DNA from: a virus
Length of the DNA stretch: 22,578 nucleotides
IMG/VR virus record: IMGVR_UViG_3300028581_003249
Span: 1-22,578 of that record
Direction: 5' to 3' (one strand)
This document shows positions 1-6,443 of this stretch, one piece after another. Position numbers and translations under genes: made by a program. Within the stretch, counting starts at the first letter, position 1, and each line of letters starts with the position of its first letter. Under the pieces are notes generated by a model. That model was not told the DNA's origin. It saw only the letters and a list, made by a program, of their open reading frames with translations, and ran no database searches.

Positions 1-633
1 CGGGATGATGAGCAAATCGTGGTTGCCGGCCGTGACGCGATCGCCGTCACCCTGAGCGCGAACGCGGTCGATGTAGCGCACGAGCCCGAGGTTCCACCAG
101 CCGGCCCGTCCCGGCTTCTTCGGGCGCGGCACGGTGATGTTCTGAGCAGTGAGGGCGATGCGCTGCGGCTTCGCCGGAGCCGGCGCCTTGCCGACGATCT
201 CGGCATACGGAAAGTGAGCCCCCGGGCAGGCCGTGATGTTGCCCGGCACGTCGCGGTGACGCGGAGCGGGCAGGTTGCGCCCGTGGCGCCGGCGAATGTC
301 GGCGACGAGCTCGCGGCCGGCCTTCAACTGTGCAGCCGGCATGGCGTGCTTGTCGAAGTTGCCGATGAAGCAGATGCCGATGCCGTTGTTGGCGTTCTTC
401 GTGTGGCCGCCGTAGGCCCACTCCGGGCGGCCCCGATGGATGGAGCCGTTTGGGTAGACGACGTAGTTGTAGCCGATGCCCCGATACCCCGGGATCTTGA
501 GGTGCCAGCTGTGGATGTCGACGACGGTCGCGTTCTGCCCCGACGCGGAGTGATGCAGCGGGATGCTCTGCGGCGGACCAACGCGCCGGACCAGAGCGCC
601 ACGCCACGCATACTTGTGCTCGATGACCTTCAC
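1..633 (-). CDS. N-acetylmuramoyl-L-alanine amidase endolysin, C-terminus cut off by window edge
   Basis: Predicted endolysin that cleaves the amide bond between muramic acid and the stem peptide during host lysis. I translated 211 codons from a GTG at 633; the reading frame is still open at base 1. The protein has the amidase_2/PGRP pattern. It contains an early 'LHHSA' zinc histidine motif, then 'YNYVVYPNGSIHRGRP', 'GGHTKNANNGIGICFIGNF', and a late 'PRHRDVPGNITACPG' carrying the second histidine and the cysteine expected of the zinc site. About 50 further residues follow the amidase domain and may begin a wall-binding region that lies outside the window. GAGGAGG stands 7-8 bases before the GTG and overlaps the end of the upstream 112-aa gene, so the two are probably translated together. 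The GTG start is preferred because only this frame gives the conserved motifs. Family assignment is firm; the specificity of the missing part is unknown. Confidence 0.93.
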   Translation of the reverse strand, partial: MKVIEHKYAWRGALVRRVGPPQSIPLHHSASGQNATVVDIHSWHLKIPGYRGIGYNYVVYPNGSIHRGRPEWAYGGHTKNANNGIGICFIGNFDKHAMPAAQLKAGRELVADIRRRHGRNLPAPRHRDVPGNITACPGAHFPYAEIVGKAPAPAKPQRIALTAQNITVPRPKKPGRAGWWNLGLVRYIDRVRAQGDGDRVTAGNHDLLIIP

Positions 634-643
634 GGACGCCTCC

Positions 644-982
644 TCAGTCCTCGTCGCCGGCGGCGCGGGCGGCCTCGATCGCTTCGATGAGCTCGGCCCG
701 CAGGTTCAGCCCCTCGACGTCGACGCACTCGGCCTCGCACGCGGCGCGGAGCTCCGCCAGGTTCATGCGCGAGAGCTGCTTCGGCGGCTGCGGCGCGTCG
801 TCGGCGGCCGGCCTGCCGGAGTGCACGACCAGGCCGCGCGCCGGCTTCTTCGCGGCCGGCTCCCCGGACAGCAGGCCCGCGGCCCGCGCCTCGTCGTCGG
901 TGATGACCGCGCCCGGCGAGAAGCGGAGAACGGTGCGCCCGTCGGCGGCCTTGCCGTAGACGCGCCCCTTGACCTTGAACAC
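644..982 (-). CDS. Small protein with C-terminal SAP/HeH-like helical motif, 112 aa
   Basis: Function unknown. The N-terminal half is a short beta-rich stretch ('VKGRVYGKAADGRTVLRF') followed by an Ala/Pro/Lys-rich linker. The last 40 residues ('MNLAELRAACEAECVDVEG' then 'LRAELIEAIEAARA') resemble the helix-extended loop-helix of SAP or HeH/LEM-type domains, which often appear at the ends of small phage structural or DNA-associated proteins. GTG start at 982, with a G-rich ribosome site (AGGGGG) about 7 bases upstream. The gene lies directly upstream of the amidase and 11 bases separate the stop from its start. A remnant of the GAGGAGCCAC leader used by the three genes further upstream lies about 20 bases before the start. 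The domain call rests on pattern only. Confidence 0.72.
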   Translation of the reverse strand: MFKVKGRVYGKAADGRTVLRFSPGAVITDDEARAAGLLSGEPAAKKPARGLVVHSGRPAADDAPQPPKQLSRMNLAELRAACEAECVDVEGLNLRAELIEAIEAARAAGDED

Positions 983-1047
983 GAGGAACCCCCTTCGATC
1001 GGTTGTGGCTCCTCGAGTGTCGCGCGAGCGTCACCGGCCGCCGGGCA

Positions 1048-1090
1048 AACGAAAGGCGCCGGCCTCCCCCTCGAGGGGAGCGCCGGCGCC
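1048..1090 (-). terminator. Intrinsic terminator after the three-gene cassette
   Basis: A perfect 9-base stem (GGCGCCGGC at 1055-1063 with its complement at 1082-1090) continues into a second 6-base stem (CTCCCC with GGGGAG) around a 5-base loop. Reading the minus strand, the hairpin follows the stop of the 77-aa gene at 1108 by about 17 bases. A T-rich tail (TTTCGTTTG, 1046-1054) comes next. This is the clearest rho-independent terminator in the window. Confidence 0.75.
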
Positions 1091-1107
1091 GGCGGGAGCG
1101 CCCAGCC

Positions 1108-1341
1108 CTAGCTGAGCACGAAGACGGTGGTGGCGCCGATCCGGGCCGCCTCCCTGCGCGCGGCCCGCGCGGCATCCCCGTAGGTGCCGCTCACGAAGTA
1201 CGGCTCCTCCGGCGTCGGCATCGGCTCGGTGGCGAGCACGTTGCTGGTCGCCATGGCGAACGCCCAGAGGCCGCGCCCGCGCGGAGCGCGGCCGGCGTTG
1301 GCCCTCTGGTACGGCGTGGTGTCGACGAAGATGAATGACAT
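1108..1341 (-). CDS. Hypothetical protein, 77 aa, last gene of the post-capsid cassette
   Basis: Not recognised. The protein begins with a hydrophobic strand ('MSFIFVDTTPYQ'), has an Arg/Gly-rich turn and a central 'GLWAFAMATSN' segment, and ends with a helix ('GDAARAARREAARIGATTV') and a terminal strand 'VFVLS'. This suggests a small alpha/beta fold with no membrane segment. The ATG at 1341 is preceded by AGAGGAGCCACC, the same ribosome-site cassette as the two genes before it. It is the third gene of a short unit that starts at the promoter at 1963-1990 and ends at the terminator at 1048-1090. Confidence 0.75.
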   Translation of the reverse strand: MSFIFVDTTPYQRANAGRAPRGRGLWAFAMATSNVLATEPMPTPEEPYFVSGTYGDAARAARREAARIGATTVFVLS

Positions 1342-1368
1342 GGTGGCTCCTCTGGCTCGTCGTTCCGA

Positions 1369-1623
1369 CTACAGGACGTTGGGATGGCCGGCCGCGCGAG
1401 CCTCGTCGAGGACGAGCTTGGTGGCGTTCTCGCACATCATGCGGAGCTCGGCCACGGAGATGAAGGCCGGCGCCGCCTGGTAGGCGTAGCCGGTGAGCAT
1501 GTCCCAGGAGGAGTCGTCGCCGAGGCCGAGGTCGAGCGCCTCGCGCGCGGTCGCGGCGAGGCCAGAGGCGAAGCGGGCAATCTGGCTGAGCTGGTCAGGG
1601 GTGTAGTTGGTGTCGGTGGCCAT
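1369..1623 (-). CDS. Hypothetical helical protein, 84 aa
   Basis: Not recognised. The sequence is predicted to be almost entirely helical: 'YTPDQLSQIARFASGLAATA', then 'WDMLTGYAYQAA' and 'VAELRMMCENATKLVLDEA'. It is acidic and lacks a signal peptide or clear membrane span. ATG at 1623, behind AGAGGAGCCC. It is the middle gene of the three-gene cassette, 30 bases after the 89-aa gene and 27 bases before the 77-aa gene. Its size and helical character would fit a small accessory or inhibitor protein, but nothing in the sequence shows a target. Confidence 0.75.
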   Translation of the reverse strand: MATDTNYTPDQLSQIARFASGLAATAREALDLGLGDDSSWDMLTGYAYQAAPAFISVAELRMMCENATKLVLDEARAAGHPNVL

Positions 1624-1653
1624 GGTGGGCTCCTCTCGCTCTCGGCAGGACGG

Positions 1654-1923
1654 TCAGTCGGCGGAATCGTCGGTGACGCCGCCGAGCCAGACGTCGATGA
1701 CGGCGGCGAAGTCGTCGGGGCGGATCGGGCCGGCGCTCAAGCTCGTGACGTGCACGCCGTTGGGGTAGAGCAGGCTGGCGGTGTACCAACCGAAGTCCTC
1801 GTGGCGATCGCTGCACTCGACGTTGACGACGTGGCTGACCTGGCCGCCGGCGTACATGCGCGTGTGCTCGCTCCACTCGCCGGGCTGAAGGCTATCGATG
1901 CTCTTGGTGACCTGCTCCGACAT
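1654..1923 (-). CDS. Hypothetical protein, 89 aa, first gene of the post-capsid cassette
   Basis: Not recognised. It looks like a small mixed alpha/beta protein: alternating strands ('GQVSHVVNVECSD', 'FGWYTASLLYPNGVHVTSL') and a C-terminal helix ('DDFAAVIDVWLGGV') with an acidic tail. ATG at 1923 behind AGAGGAGCCACC. It is the first gene after the strong promoter at 1963-1990, which would give a leader of about 30 bases. A stem-loop separates it from the capsid operon, so it is probably expressed independently of the head genes. Confidence 0.78.
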   Translation of the reverse strand: MSEQVTKSIDSLQPGEWSEHTRMYAGGQVSHVVNVECSDRHEDFGWYTASLLYPNGVHVTSLSAGPIRPDDFAAVIDVWLGGVTDDSAD

Positions 1924-1935
1924 GGTGGCTCCTCT
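1921..1935 (-). repeat. Repeated ribosome-site/start cassette (also at 1339-1353 and 1621-1636)
   Basis: The 15 bases AGAGGAGCCACCATG (minus strand) occur identically at the starts of the 89-aa and 77-aa genes. They occur with one extra base at the 84-aa gene. A shortened copy (GAGGAGCCAC) lies near 1004-1013, upstream of the 112-aa gene. The repeat marks the three genes as one co-evolved or copied translation unit. Confidence 0.7.
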
Positions 1936-1962
1936 CGGTGGGTGCTCCTCCTGACATGTACT

Positions 1963-1990
1963 ATTATACTCTATGGCGAAGGATAGTCAA
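1963..1990 (-). promoter_or_regulatory. Strong sigma70-type promoter for the 89/84/77-aa genes
   Basis: On the minus strand TTGACT (1985-1990) is followed by a 16-base spacer and a perfect TATAAT (1963-1968). The predicted start site is about 30 bases upstream of the ATG at 1923. The AT-rich stretch stands out sharply from the high-GC surroundings. The bases just upstream (AAACCTTTTCCC) are A/T-rich like an UP element. Confidence 0.8.
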
Positions 1991-2061
1991 CTAGCAGGGA
2001 AAAGGTTTCGAGATGAGTCGTCTCCTGGCGTGGGTACGGTCAGGGAGGCGCGCAGGACGCA

Positions 2062-2097
2062 GACGGCCCGAGCTCGCCGAAGCGGGCTCGGGCCGTC
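2062..2097. terminator. Large stem-loop between capsid gene and next promoter
   Basis: GACGGCCCGAGC (2062-2073) pairs perfectly with 2086-2097. The stem can extend four more pairs (one G-U) to a CGAA tetraloop. It lies 43 bases past the capsid stop and upstream of the next promoter, as expected for the end of the head transcript. There is no T-tract, so it may act as a processing or stability element rather than a classical terminator. Confidence 0.6.
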
Positions 2098-2139
2098 GCC
2101 TTGTCACGCGGAGCCGCCCGGGCGGCTCCTCTCAGAGGA

Positions 2140-3510
2140 TCACGGTGCGCTGATCTCGCAGAACGCCACGGTCTCCATGGCGCCGGCGGCGCAGGCGAAC
2201 TCGGCGAGGATCGCCACGAGGTTCTTGATGAAGTAGTCCTCGTGCGAATCCGAGAGCGCGATGCTGATGCCCTCGTGCATCCAAACCGCGAACTCGCGCC
2301 AGACGCCCATGATGCTCATGCCGGCCGGCAGGTCGAAGTTCGGAAGCACGAGGCACCCCTCGACGTCGATCGGGTTGACGCCGCGCGGCGATCCGAAGAT
2401 GAAGCCGCCGGTCTCGATCTCCGCGTAGGCGGCGCCGGTCGCATCCGGCATGCCGTACTTGGTGTCACGAGCGAAGCGAAGCAGCTTGTAATCGGCCCGA
2501 GAAACGAAGCAGACGTTCGGCGCCTCGCCGTAGCCATCGCCGATCGTCACGACGCCGTCGTAGATATCCTCGATCATCGACGCGGCGTCGACGCCGGAGC
2601 GGTCGACATGGCCGATGCCGGCCGTGTTGGTGATGCCGAGCAGATTGGCGCCCAGACCGTCGCCGGCGATGACCTGCCGGGCCAGGCGGCGGCGCAGGCC
2701 CCACTCGAGCTTCGCGTCGATCAGGCTCTTGACGCCGGCGACGTCGCGGAGCGCCTGCTTTGCGGCCGGCATCCAGTGCGCCAGCGTGGTCACGTCGAAC
2801 GTGACGGGCTCGAGCTCGAGCGCGCTCTCCGGCTTGGCGTTCGTCGCCGCGTTCGCGGCCGTGGTCTCGGCCACCTCGGCGGCGGCGCTGGTGAACGCCT
2901 TCTCGCGGACCCACTTGACGCTGGTCGAGTCCGTGGTCGCCATGGTGATGAGGTCGAGCACGGTCAGCGGCGGCAGGAGCGGCAGCGGCCGGATGCCGGG
3001 CCTTGCGTCGGGCTCGACCACGTCGGCCGGCGTCGAGAAGATGGAGGCCTGCGGGCTGCGCATGATGGCGCGCGCCTGCTCGCGGTCGGCCACCCTGATG
3101 CTGGCCGTGGTGCCGATGGCCTGCTTGGAGCCGGCGGTCTCGGGGATCCGCGCGGCGACGTCGCGGTACACCTCGCTCCCGGTGAGCTGGTCGCCCATCG
3201 AGACGCGCGAGCCGGCGTCGGCCGGCTGCGCGGTGCGCGCGGCCGGACGCTCGGGAGCGTCGTCGCCCATGAGCTCGAGCACGTCGCGGTAGGCGCGCTC
3301 GGCGGAGCGGGATGCGTCGGCGGAGGCGTTGTAGGTCTCCTGCGCGGCCTGGGCGGCGGCGAACTCGGCCGTGCCGGAGACGTCCTCGTCACCTGCGAGC
3401 GCCTCGAGCGCCGTCTTCGCCTGGACGAAGTCGTCCCACCGGGCGCTGGCCTCGGTGGTGGCGGCGTCGGCCTGCTCGCGGAGCTTGCGAGCACGTTCCT
3501 TGAGCTTCAT
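2140..3510 (-). CDS. HK97-fold major capsid protein
   Basis: Builds the icosahedral head. The 456-residue protein has the layout of the phage_capsid family. About 100 N-terminal residues form a charged coiled coil ('MKLKERARKLREQADAATTE' onward) that normally serves as the scaffolding delta domain removed by the protease. A linker and the HK97-fold core follow. Core landmarks include 'HWMPAAKQALRDV', 'LARQVIAGDGLGANLLGI', the 'GFIFGSPRGVNPI' region and a C-terminal 'REFAVWMHEGISI' with 'NLVAILAEFACAA'. ATG at 3510 with AGGCAGGA upstream, 15 bases after the protease stop. It is the last gene of the head operon in this window. No head-tail connector follows it, which is unusual for this family. 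Confidence 0.93.
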   Translation of the reverse strand: MKLKERARKLREQADAATTEASARWDDFVQAKTALEALAGDEDVSGTAEFAAAQAAQETYNASADASRSAERAYRDVLELMGDDAPERPAARTAQPADAGSRVSMGDQLTGSEVYRDVAARIPETAGSKQAIGTTASIRVADREQARAIMRSPQASIFSTPADVVEPDARPGIRPLPLLPPLTVLDLITMATTDSTSVKWVREKAFTSAAAEVAETTAANAATNAKPESALELEPVTFDVTTLAHWMPAAKQALRDVAGVKSLIDAKLEWGLRRRLARQVIAGDGLGANLLGITNTAGIGHVDRSGVDAASMIEDIYDGVVTIGDGYGEAPNVCFVSRADYKLLRFARDTKYGMPDATGAAYAEIETGGFIFGSPRGVNPIDVEGCLVLPNFDLPAGMSIMGVWREFAVWMHEGISIALSDSHEDYFIKNLVAILAEFACAAGAMETVAFCEISAP

Positions 3511-3525
3511 GCTTCCTGCCTTTCG

Positions 3526-4374
3526 TTAGTGTCGTCTGCTCGCCAGCCGGAGCGACGCCAAACCCTTCGGAGTCATGGTGCGTGGAGCGTCACCCGAAGC
3601 GGACGGCGCCGGGTCCGACGCCCTCCCTTCGAGCGTGGAGAGCACCTCGTCGAGCTGATCGCGGGCGGTGCGGAGCTTGCCCTCGTTCTCGGCTGAGATG
3701 GTGCGGCCGATGGCGAGCGGCTCGCGGCCACGGTAGTGCGGATCCGGATTGAAGCCGAGCGCCTGGAGCACGCCGAAGTCGCACGCCGCCGCGGCCTGGC
3801 CGGCCACGATCTCGGTGACGAAGCCCCACTCCTGCGCCTCGGCGGCCGAGAGGTACGTCTCGGCGCCGAGCGCGGCCGCGAGCTCCTCCTCGGTCTTGGT
3901 GCACCGCTGCATGTAGATGCCGGCCATGATGCCGCCGACGCGGTCGAGCCACTCGGCCTGCTCGCGGAGCTCCGTCGCGTTGCCGATGCAGACCATGGCC
4001 GGCCAGTGCACCATGAACAGCGCGTTGTCGTACATGGCGACGTCCTCGCCGGCGAGCGCCAGGATGGTGCCCATGCTGGCGGTCCACCCCTCGACGCGCG
4101 ACGTGACCTTCGCCGGATGACTCACGAGCGCGTTGTAGATGGCGAGCCCGTCCGAGACGGAGCCGCCAGGTGTCGAGAGATGCAGCACGATCTCCGGCGT
4201 GTCGATCGCCGCAATCGTCTGGCAGAGCTCCTTCGCGGTGAGCGACGGGTCGTACCAGTCGTCGCCGATGACGTCGTAGATCCAGACGTCGGTCGCGGTC
4301 GGCTTGCCCTCGGCGCGGGCGGCCGCCTTGATCTCGTAGAACGGTCCCTTAGCCTTCGGGAACTGCCGACGCAT
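3526..4374 (-). CDS. ClpP-like (S14) prohead protease
   Basis: Serine protease that matures the prohead by cutting the capsid N-terminal domain. The 282-residue protein carries the ClpP fold. 'HLSTPGGSVSDGLAIYNAL' precedes 'GWTASMGTILALAG' with the nucleophile Ser100; 'NALFMVHWP' gives His123; 'GAETYLSAAEAQEWG' places a glutamate (Glu172) where ClpP has its catalytic aspartate, as seen in other phage ClpP-like proteases. I chose the ATG at 4374 rather than the one at 4389 because AGGAGG lies between them, six bases before the second ATG. The gene overlaps the end of the portal gene by 26 bases. The C-terminal 60 residues are charged and may be self-cleaved. An 18-base repeat shared with 5959-5976 lies inside its 3' end. 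Confidence 0.92.
   Translation of the reverse strand: MRRQFPKAKGPFYEIKAAARAEGKPTATDVWIYDVIGDDWYDPSLTAKELCQTIAAIDTPEIVLHLSTPGGSVSDGLAIYNALVSHPAKVTSRVEGWTASMGTILALAGEDVAMYDNALFMVHWPAMVCIGNATELREQAEWLDRVGGIMAGIYMQRCTKTEEELAAALGAETYLSAAEAQEWGFVTEIVAGQAAAACDFGVLQALGFNPDPHYRGREPLAIGRTISAENEGKLRTARDQLDEVLSTLEGRASDPAPSASGDAPRTMTPKGLASLRLASRRH
3584..3601. repeat. 18-base direct repeat, copy 1 (copy 2 at 5959-5976)
   Basis: GGAGCGTCACCCGAAGCG is identical at 3584-3601 and 5959-5976. Similarity continues on the plus-strand left side (CATGG.CG.G). Copy 1 is inside the protease gene; copy 2 is just upstream of the 79-aa gene. The shorter core GCGTCACC also occurs near 1029 and 12331, both upstream of minus-strand genes. 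Role unknown. Confidence 0.55.
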
Positions 4375-5707
4375 CGTCGTCCTCCTCATCGGTGGTAGTC
4401 GGGCGCCCGGCGCGCATCGCCTCGACGACGAGTGCCTCGTGCATGGACGCGGAAGCGGCCGGCTCGGCCGCGGTCGGCGCCTCGGGGTCGAGCAGGTTGG
4501 CCGGCACGCGCGGCCGGTTGTACGGGTTCGCCGGGTCGGCAGGGTCGCCGATCGGGTCGAGCCGCTTGAGCTTGCGGTTGTCGTTCGACGACGTGGTGCC
4601 CGACGAGGTGAGCAGCATGATGGACTGCGCCTCGGCGAGCGGGTCCGGCTTGAGGATCTCGCCCAGGTCGAACTCGGTGAAGACGCCCTCCCGGACCCAG
4701 GTCGCCACCGGGTCGATGAGCTGCGCCTCCTCGGTGTCCTCGATGAGCGTGCAGTACGGCGAGACGGTGTCGACGTAGAACGAGCGCCGAAGCTCCGAGA
4801 TGTTCGAGTAGGTGGCGTGGTCGAGGATGCCGACCATCGGCGCCGGGATCCCGTAGGTGGCCGCGGCCTCTTCGCGCGTAGCCTTGCGGGTCTCGATGAG
4901 CGAGACGTCAGCGGCAGACTGCGAGAGGCTGTGGAAGGCGAGGCCTTGGTCGAACACCCCGAGCGTCTTGCCGCCAGGAGACGAGTAGAGCTCCTCGAGC
5001 TCGGCGCGCAAGCGCGGGATGGTGCGCTCCTGGAGCAGCTTGTCGGTGGTGAACGCGCCGCGGAGCGAGGGTCCGTGCTCGAGCGCCTGCAGCTGCCAGT
5101 CGGTCGCCGCGTCCTCGATGCCGAGCGTGCGCCGGAGCGGCTCGAGCGGCGAGCGCCCGCCCATGAGCTTGTAGTGGACGACGTCCTTCGGCAGCACCGT
5201 GATGAACTCGCCGAGGATGCCTTCGGGCCGGATGCGGTACTCGTTCGTCTGACCGCCGGCGTCCTTCTTCTCCTGCACCCACGGCCACGGGATCGGCCAG
5301 AGCTCTACCGGCGGCCGGCCTTCGCCGGGCCGGAGCTTGAGCTCGAGGTGGTTGCCGTGCGTGAACAGGTTGAAGGCGAGCGCGCCCTTGCGGTCGAAGG
5401 CAGACCCGCCAGGGAACGGCCGCCGCAGGAGCTTCGCCAGGTCGTGCGTGCGCGTGCGCTTGCGCTCGTCGCCCTCGCTCCCGAGGTAGACCTTCTCGGG
5501 GAGCCGACTGATGGCGAGGTAGAAGGTGCGCACGGCTGCGTAGATCCACGGCTGCGTGAAGACGATCTGCTCGTAGGTCGCCGATCGGCTGCCCCACAGA
5601 GAGACGGAGCCGGCCGAGGGCCCGGAGTAGGTGGTGATGCCCTTGCCGGCCCACGGCAGGGATGCCTGCGCCCGCACCGGCGCGCCCTTGGAGATGATGA
5701 CCGTCAC
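4349..5707 (-). CDS. Phage portal protein
   Basis: Forms the dodecameric portal ring through which DNA is packaged. The 452-residue protein matches the HK97-type phage_portal family. It has an N-terminal 'YEQIVFTQPWIYAAVRTFYL' helix, a 'NHLELKLRPG' and 'VELWPIPWPWV' wing region, 'DVVHYKLMGGRSPLEPLRRTL', and the typical clip/stem sequence 'EEAAATYGIPAPMVGILDHATYSNISELRRSFYVDT'-like segment around residues 300-340. The C-terminus is acidic and low-complexity. I use the GTG at 5707, which overlaps the stop of the 79-aa gene as GTGA, rather than any start further upstream in an antisense-like stretch. The gene lies upstream of protease and capsid in canonical head-gene order. Confidence 0.93.
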   Translation of the reverse strand: MTVIISKGAPVRAQASLPWAGKGITTYSGPSAGSVSLWGSRSATYEQIVFTQPWIYAAVRTFYLAISRLPEKVYLGSEGDERKRTRTHDLAKLLRRPFPGGSAFDRKGALAFNLFTHGNHLELKLRPGEGRPPVELWPIPWPWVQEKKDAGGQTNEYRIRPEGILGEFITVLPKDVVHYKLMGGRSPLEPLRRTLGIEDAATDWQLQALEHGPSLRGAFTTDKLLQERTIPRLRAELEELYSSPGGKTLGVFDQGLAFHSLSQSAADVSLIETRKATREEAAATYGIPAPMVGILDHATYSNISELRRSFYVDTVSPYCTLIEDTEEAQLIDPVATWVREGVFTEFDLGEILKPDPLAEAQSIMLLTSSGTTSSNDNRKLKRLDPIGDPADPANPYNRPRVPANLLDPEAPTAAEPAASASMHEALVVEAMRAGRPTTTDEEDDDASAVPEG

Positions 5708-5943
5708 GGCTCTCCCGTCTCGATGATGCGCTGGATGAAGCCAACGCGCGCGATGGGCACGAGGGCCTCGCCGTCGATCGCCACCGTGCTGCCGTCGCCG
5801 TTCAGGTAGGCAGCGTGACGGAGCACGTAGACGTCGGAGTGCACGGCCAGGAGCACGCCACGAATCGAGGAACCGTCGCGCGTGTGCATGACGACGGTCT
5901 CGGTCTCGAGATCCTTCAGGTACGGGCGCCGGCTGATCCTCAT
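5704..5943 (-). CDS. Small beta-barrel-like protein before the portal, 79 aa
   Basis: Function unknown. The sequence alternates short strands ('TETVVMHTRDGSSIRGVLLAV', 'DVYVLRHAAYL', 'TVAIDGEALVPIARVGFIQRI') in a pattern like an LSM/SH3-type small barrel. Residues 'DGSSIRGVL' resemble the turn of such folds. Small proteins of this kind are found just upstream of portal genes in several high-GC phages, but their role is not known to me. ATG at 5943; the stop overlaps the portal start by four bases, so translation is probably coupled. The 18-base repeat copy at 5959-5976 lies about 16 bases upstream of the start. Confidence 0.75.
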   Translation of the reverse strand: MRISRRPYLKDLETETVVMHTRDGSSIRGVLLAVHSDVYVLRHAAYLNGDGSTVAIDGEALVPIARVGFIQRIIETGEP

Positions 5944-5958
5944 GGGACCATGGTCGCG

Positions 5959-5976
5959 GGAGCGTCACCCGAAGCG
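5959..5976. repeat. 18-base direct repeat, copy 2
   Basis: Identical to 3584-3601. On the minus strand it reads CGCTTCGGGTGACGCTCC and ends 16 bases before the ATG of the 79-aa gene. A related sequence (TTTCGGTGACGCAGCGGCGACCAT region, 12319-12342) stands at nearly the same distance before the ATG at 12312. This suggests a leader or operator element. Confidence 0.5.
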
Positions 5977-5979
5977 ACG

Positions 5980-6005
5980 ACGGCCGCCCCGAGCGGAGCG
6001 GCCGT
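5980..6005. terminator. Stem-loop between HTH gene and portal operon
   Basis: ACGGCCGC (5980-5987) pairs with GCGGCCGT (5998-6005) around a 10-base loop. It lies 55 bases after the stop of the 71-aa HTH gene and upstream of the 79-aa gene. There is no T-tract, so it could be an attenuator or weak terminator. Confidence 0.4.
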
Positions 6006-6059
6006 TAAGCCTGGCGCGGTCTTTCGCGGGCGGTCAGATGACGAGCATGGCGAACTCGC

Positions 6060-6275
6060 TCACGAGTCGCCGGCCGGCGGCCTGCGGAATCCCGGCCCGA
6101 ACTCCGGGTTGCCGATCGGCCGCGGCTTGAACTCGTCCACGCTCTCGGGATCGACCAGAAAGTCGCGGCCGATCTTGCGGGCCCGCAGCCGGCCCTCGTT
6201 GATGTACTGAAGCACCCGCCTTCGGGTCACGCCGAGCCGCTCGGCGGCGGCGGTGGTGGTGATGGGGTCTGGCAT
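6060..6275 (-). CDS. Excisionase/MerR-like helix-turn-helix protein, 71 aa
   Basis: Small DNA-binding protein. Residues 1-55 have the winged HTH of the excisionase (HTH_17/AlpA-like) family: 'TTTAAAERLGVTRRRVLQYI' forms the recognition helix pair and 'GRLRARKIGRDFLVDPESVDEF' the wing. The tail is Pro/Gly-rich. Such proteins act as directionality factors or transcription regulators. I chose the ATG at 6275 because AGGGAG lies upstream and the family motif begins right after it. The gene is unusual here: it lies inside the head operon, between the terL relic and the portal unit. A TACAAT box with flanking TGGCAG half-sites precedes it. It might belong to the event that inserted the transporter gene, or be an ordinary head-operon regulator. 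Confidence 0.85.
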   Translation of the reverse strand: MPDPITTTAAAERLGVTRRRVLQYINEGRLRARKIGRDFLVDPESVDEFKPRPIGNPEFGPGFRRPPAGDS

Positions 6276-6302
6276 GGCTTCGGCTCCCTTCCGTGAATCC
6301 CG

Positions 6303-6368
6303 CTGCCATAATTGTACGCCGTGTGGCAGGATAGCGCCAGGACCCACGGGGTGACGGCGCTGCCACAC
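6303..6368. promoter_or_regulatory. Promoter and candidate operator of the 71-aa HTH gene
   Basis: On the minus strand TACAAT (6311-6316) with TGGCGC 17 bases upstream (6334-6339) could form a promoter. GTGTGGCAG (6321-6329) is a perfect 9-base inverted repeat of CTGCCACAC (6360-6368). A third CTGCCA is at 6303-6308. The half-sites flank the -10 box, as expected for autoregulation by a small HTH protein. Inference from spacing only. Confidence 0.4.
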
Positions 6369-6443
6369 TGGCCGCGCTCCTTTCGCAGCGAGGCTGCGGT
6401 CCGTGGCGGGACCAGCGCCTCGCACTTCCTCCTGAGACCCTCT

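Noticed and set aside
2101-3696. Long plus-strand open frame of 531 codons
   Set aside because: It is antisense to the capsid gene, is Arg/Gly/Leu/Val-rich without any family motif, and results from high-GC codon bias. The minus-strand frame encodes a clear HK97 capsid.
4439-5809. Long plus-strand open frame of 456 codons
   Set aside because: Antisense to the portal gene, with the same low-information Arg/Val/Leu/Asp-rich composition and no ribosome site.
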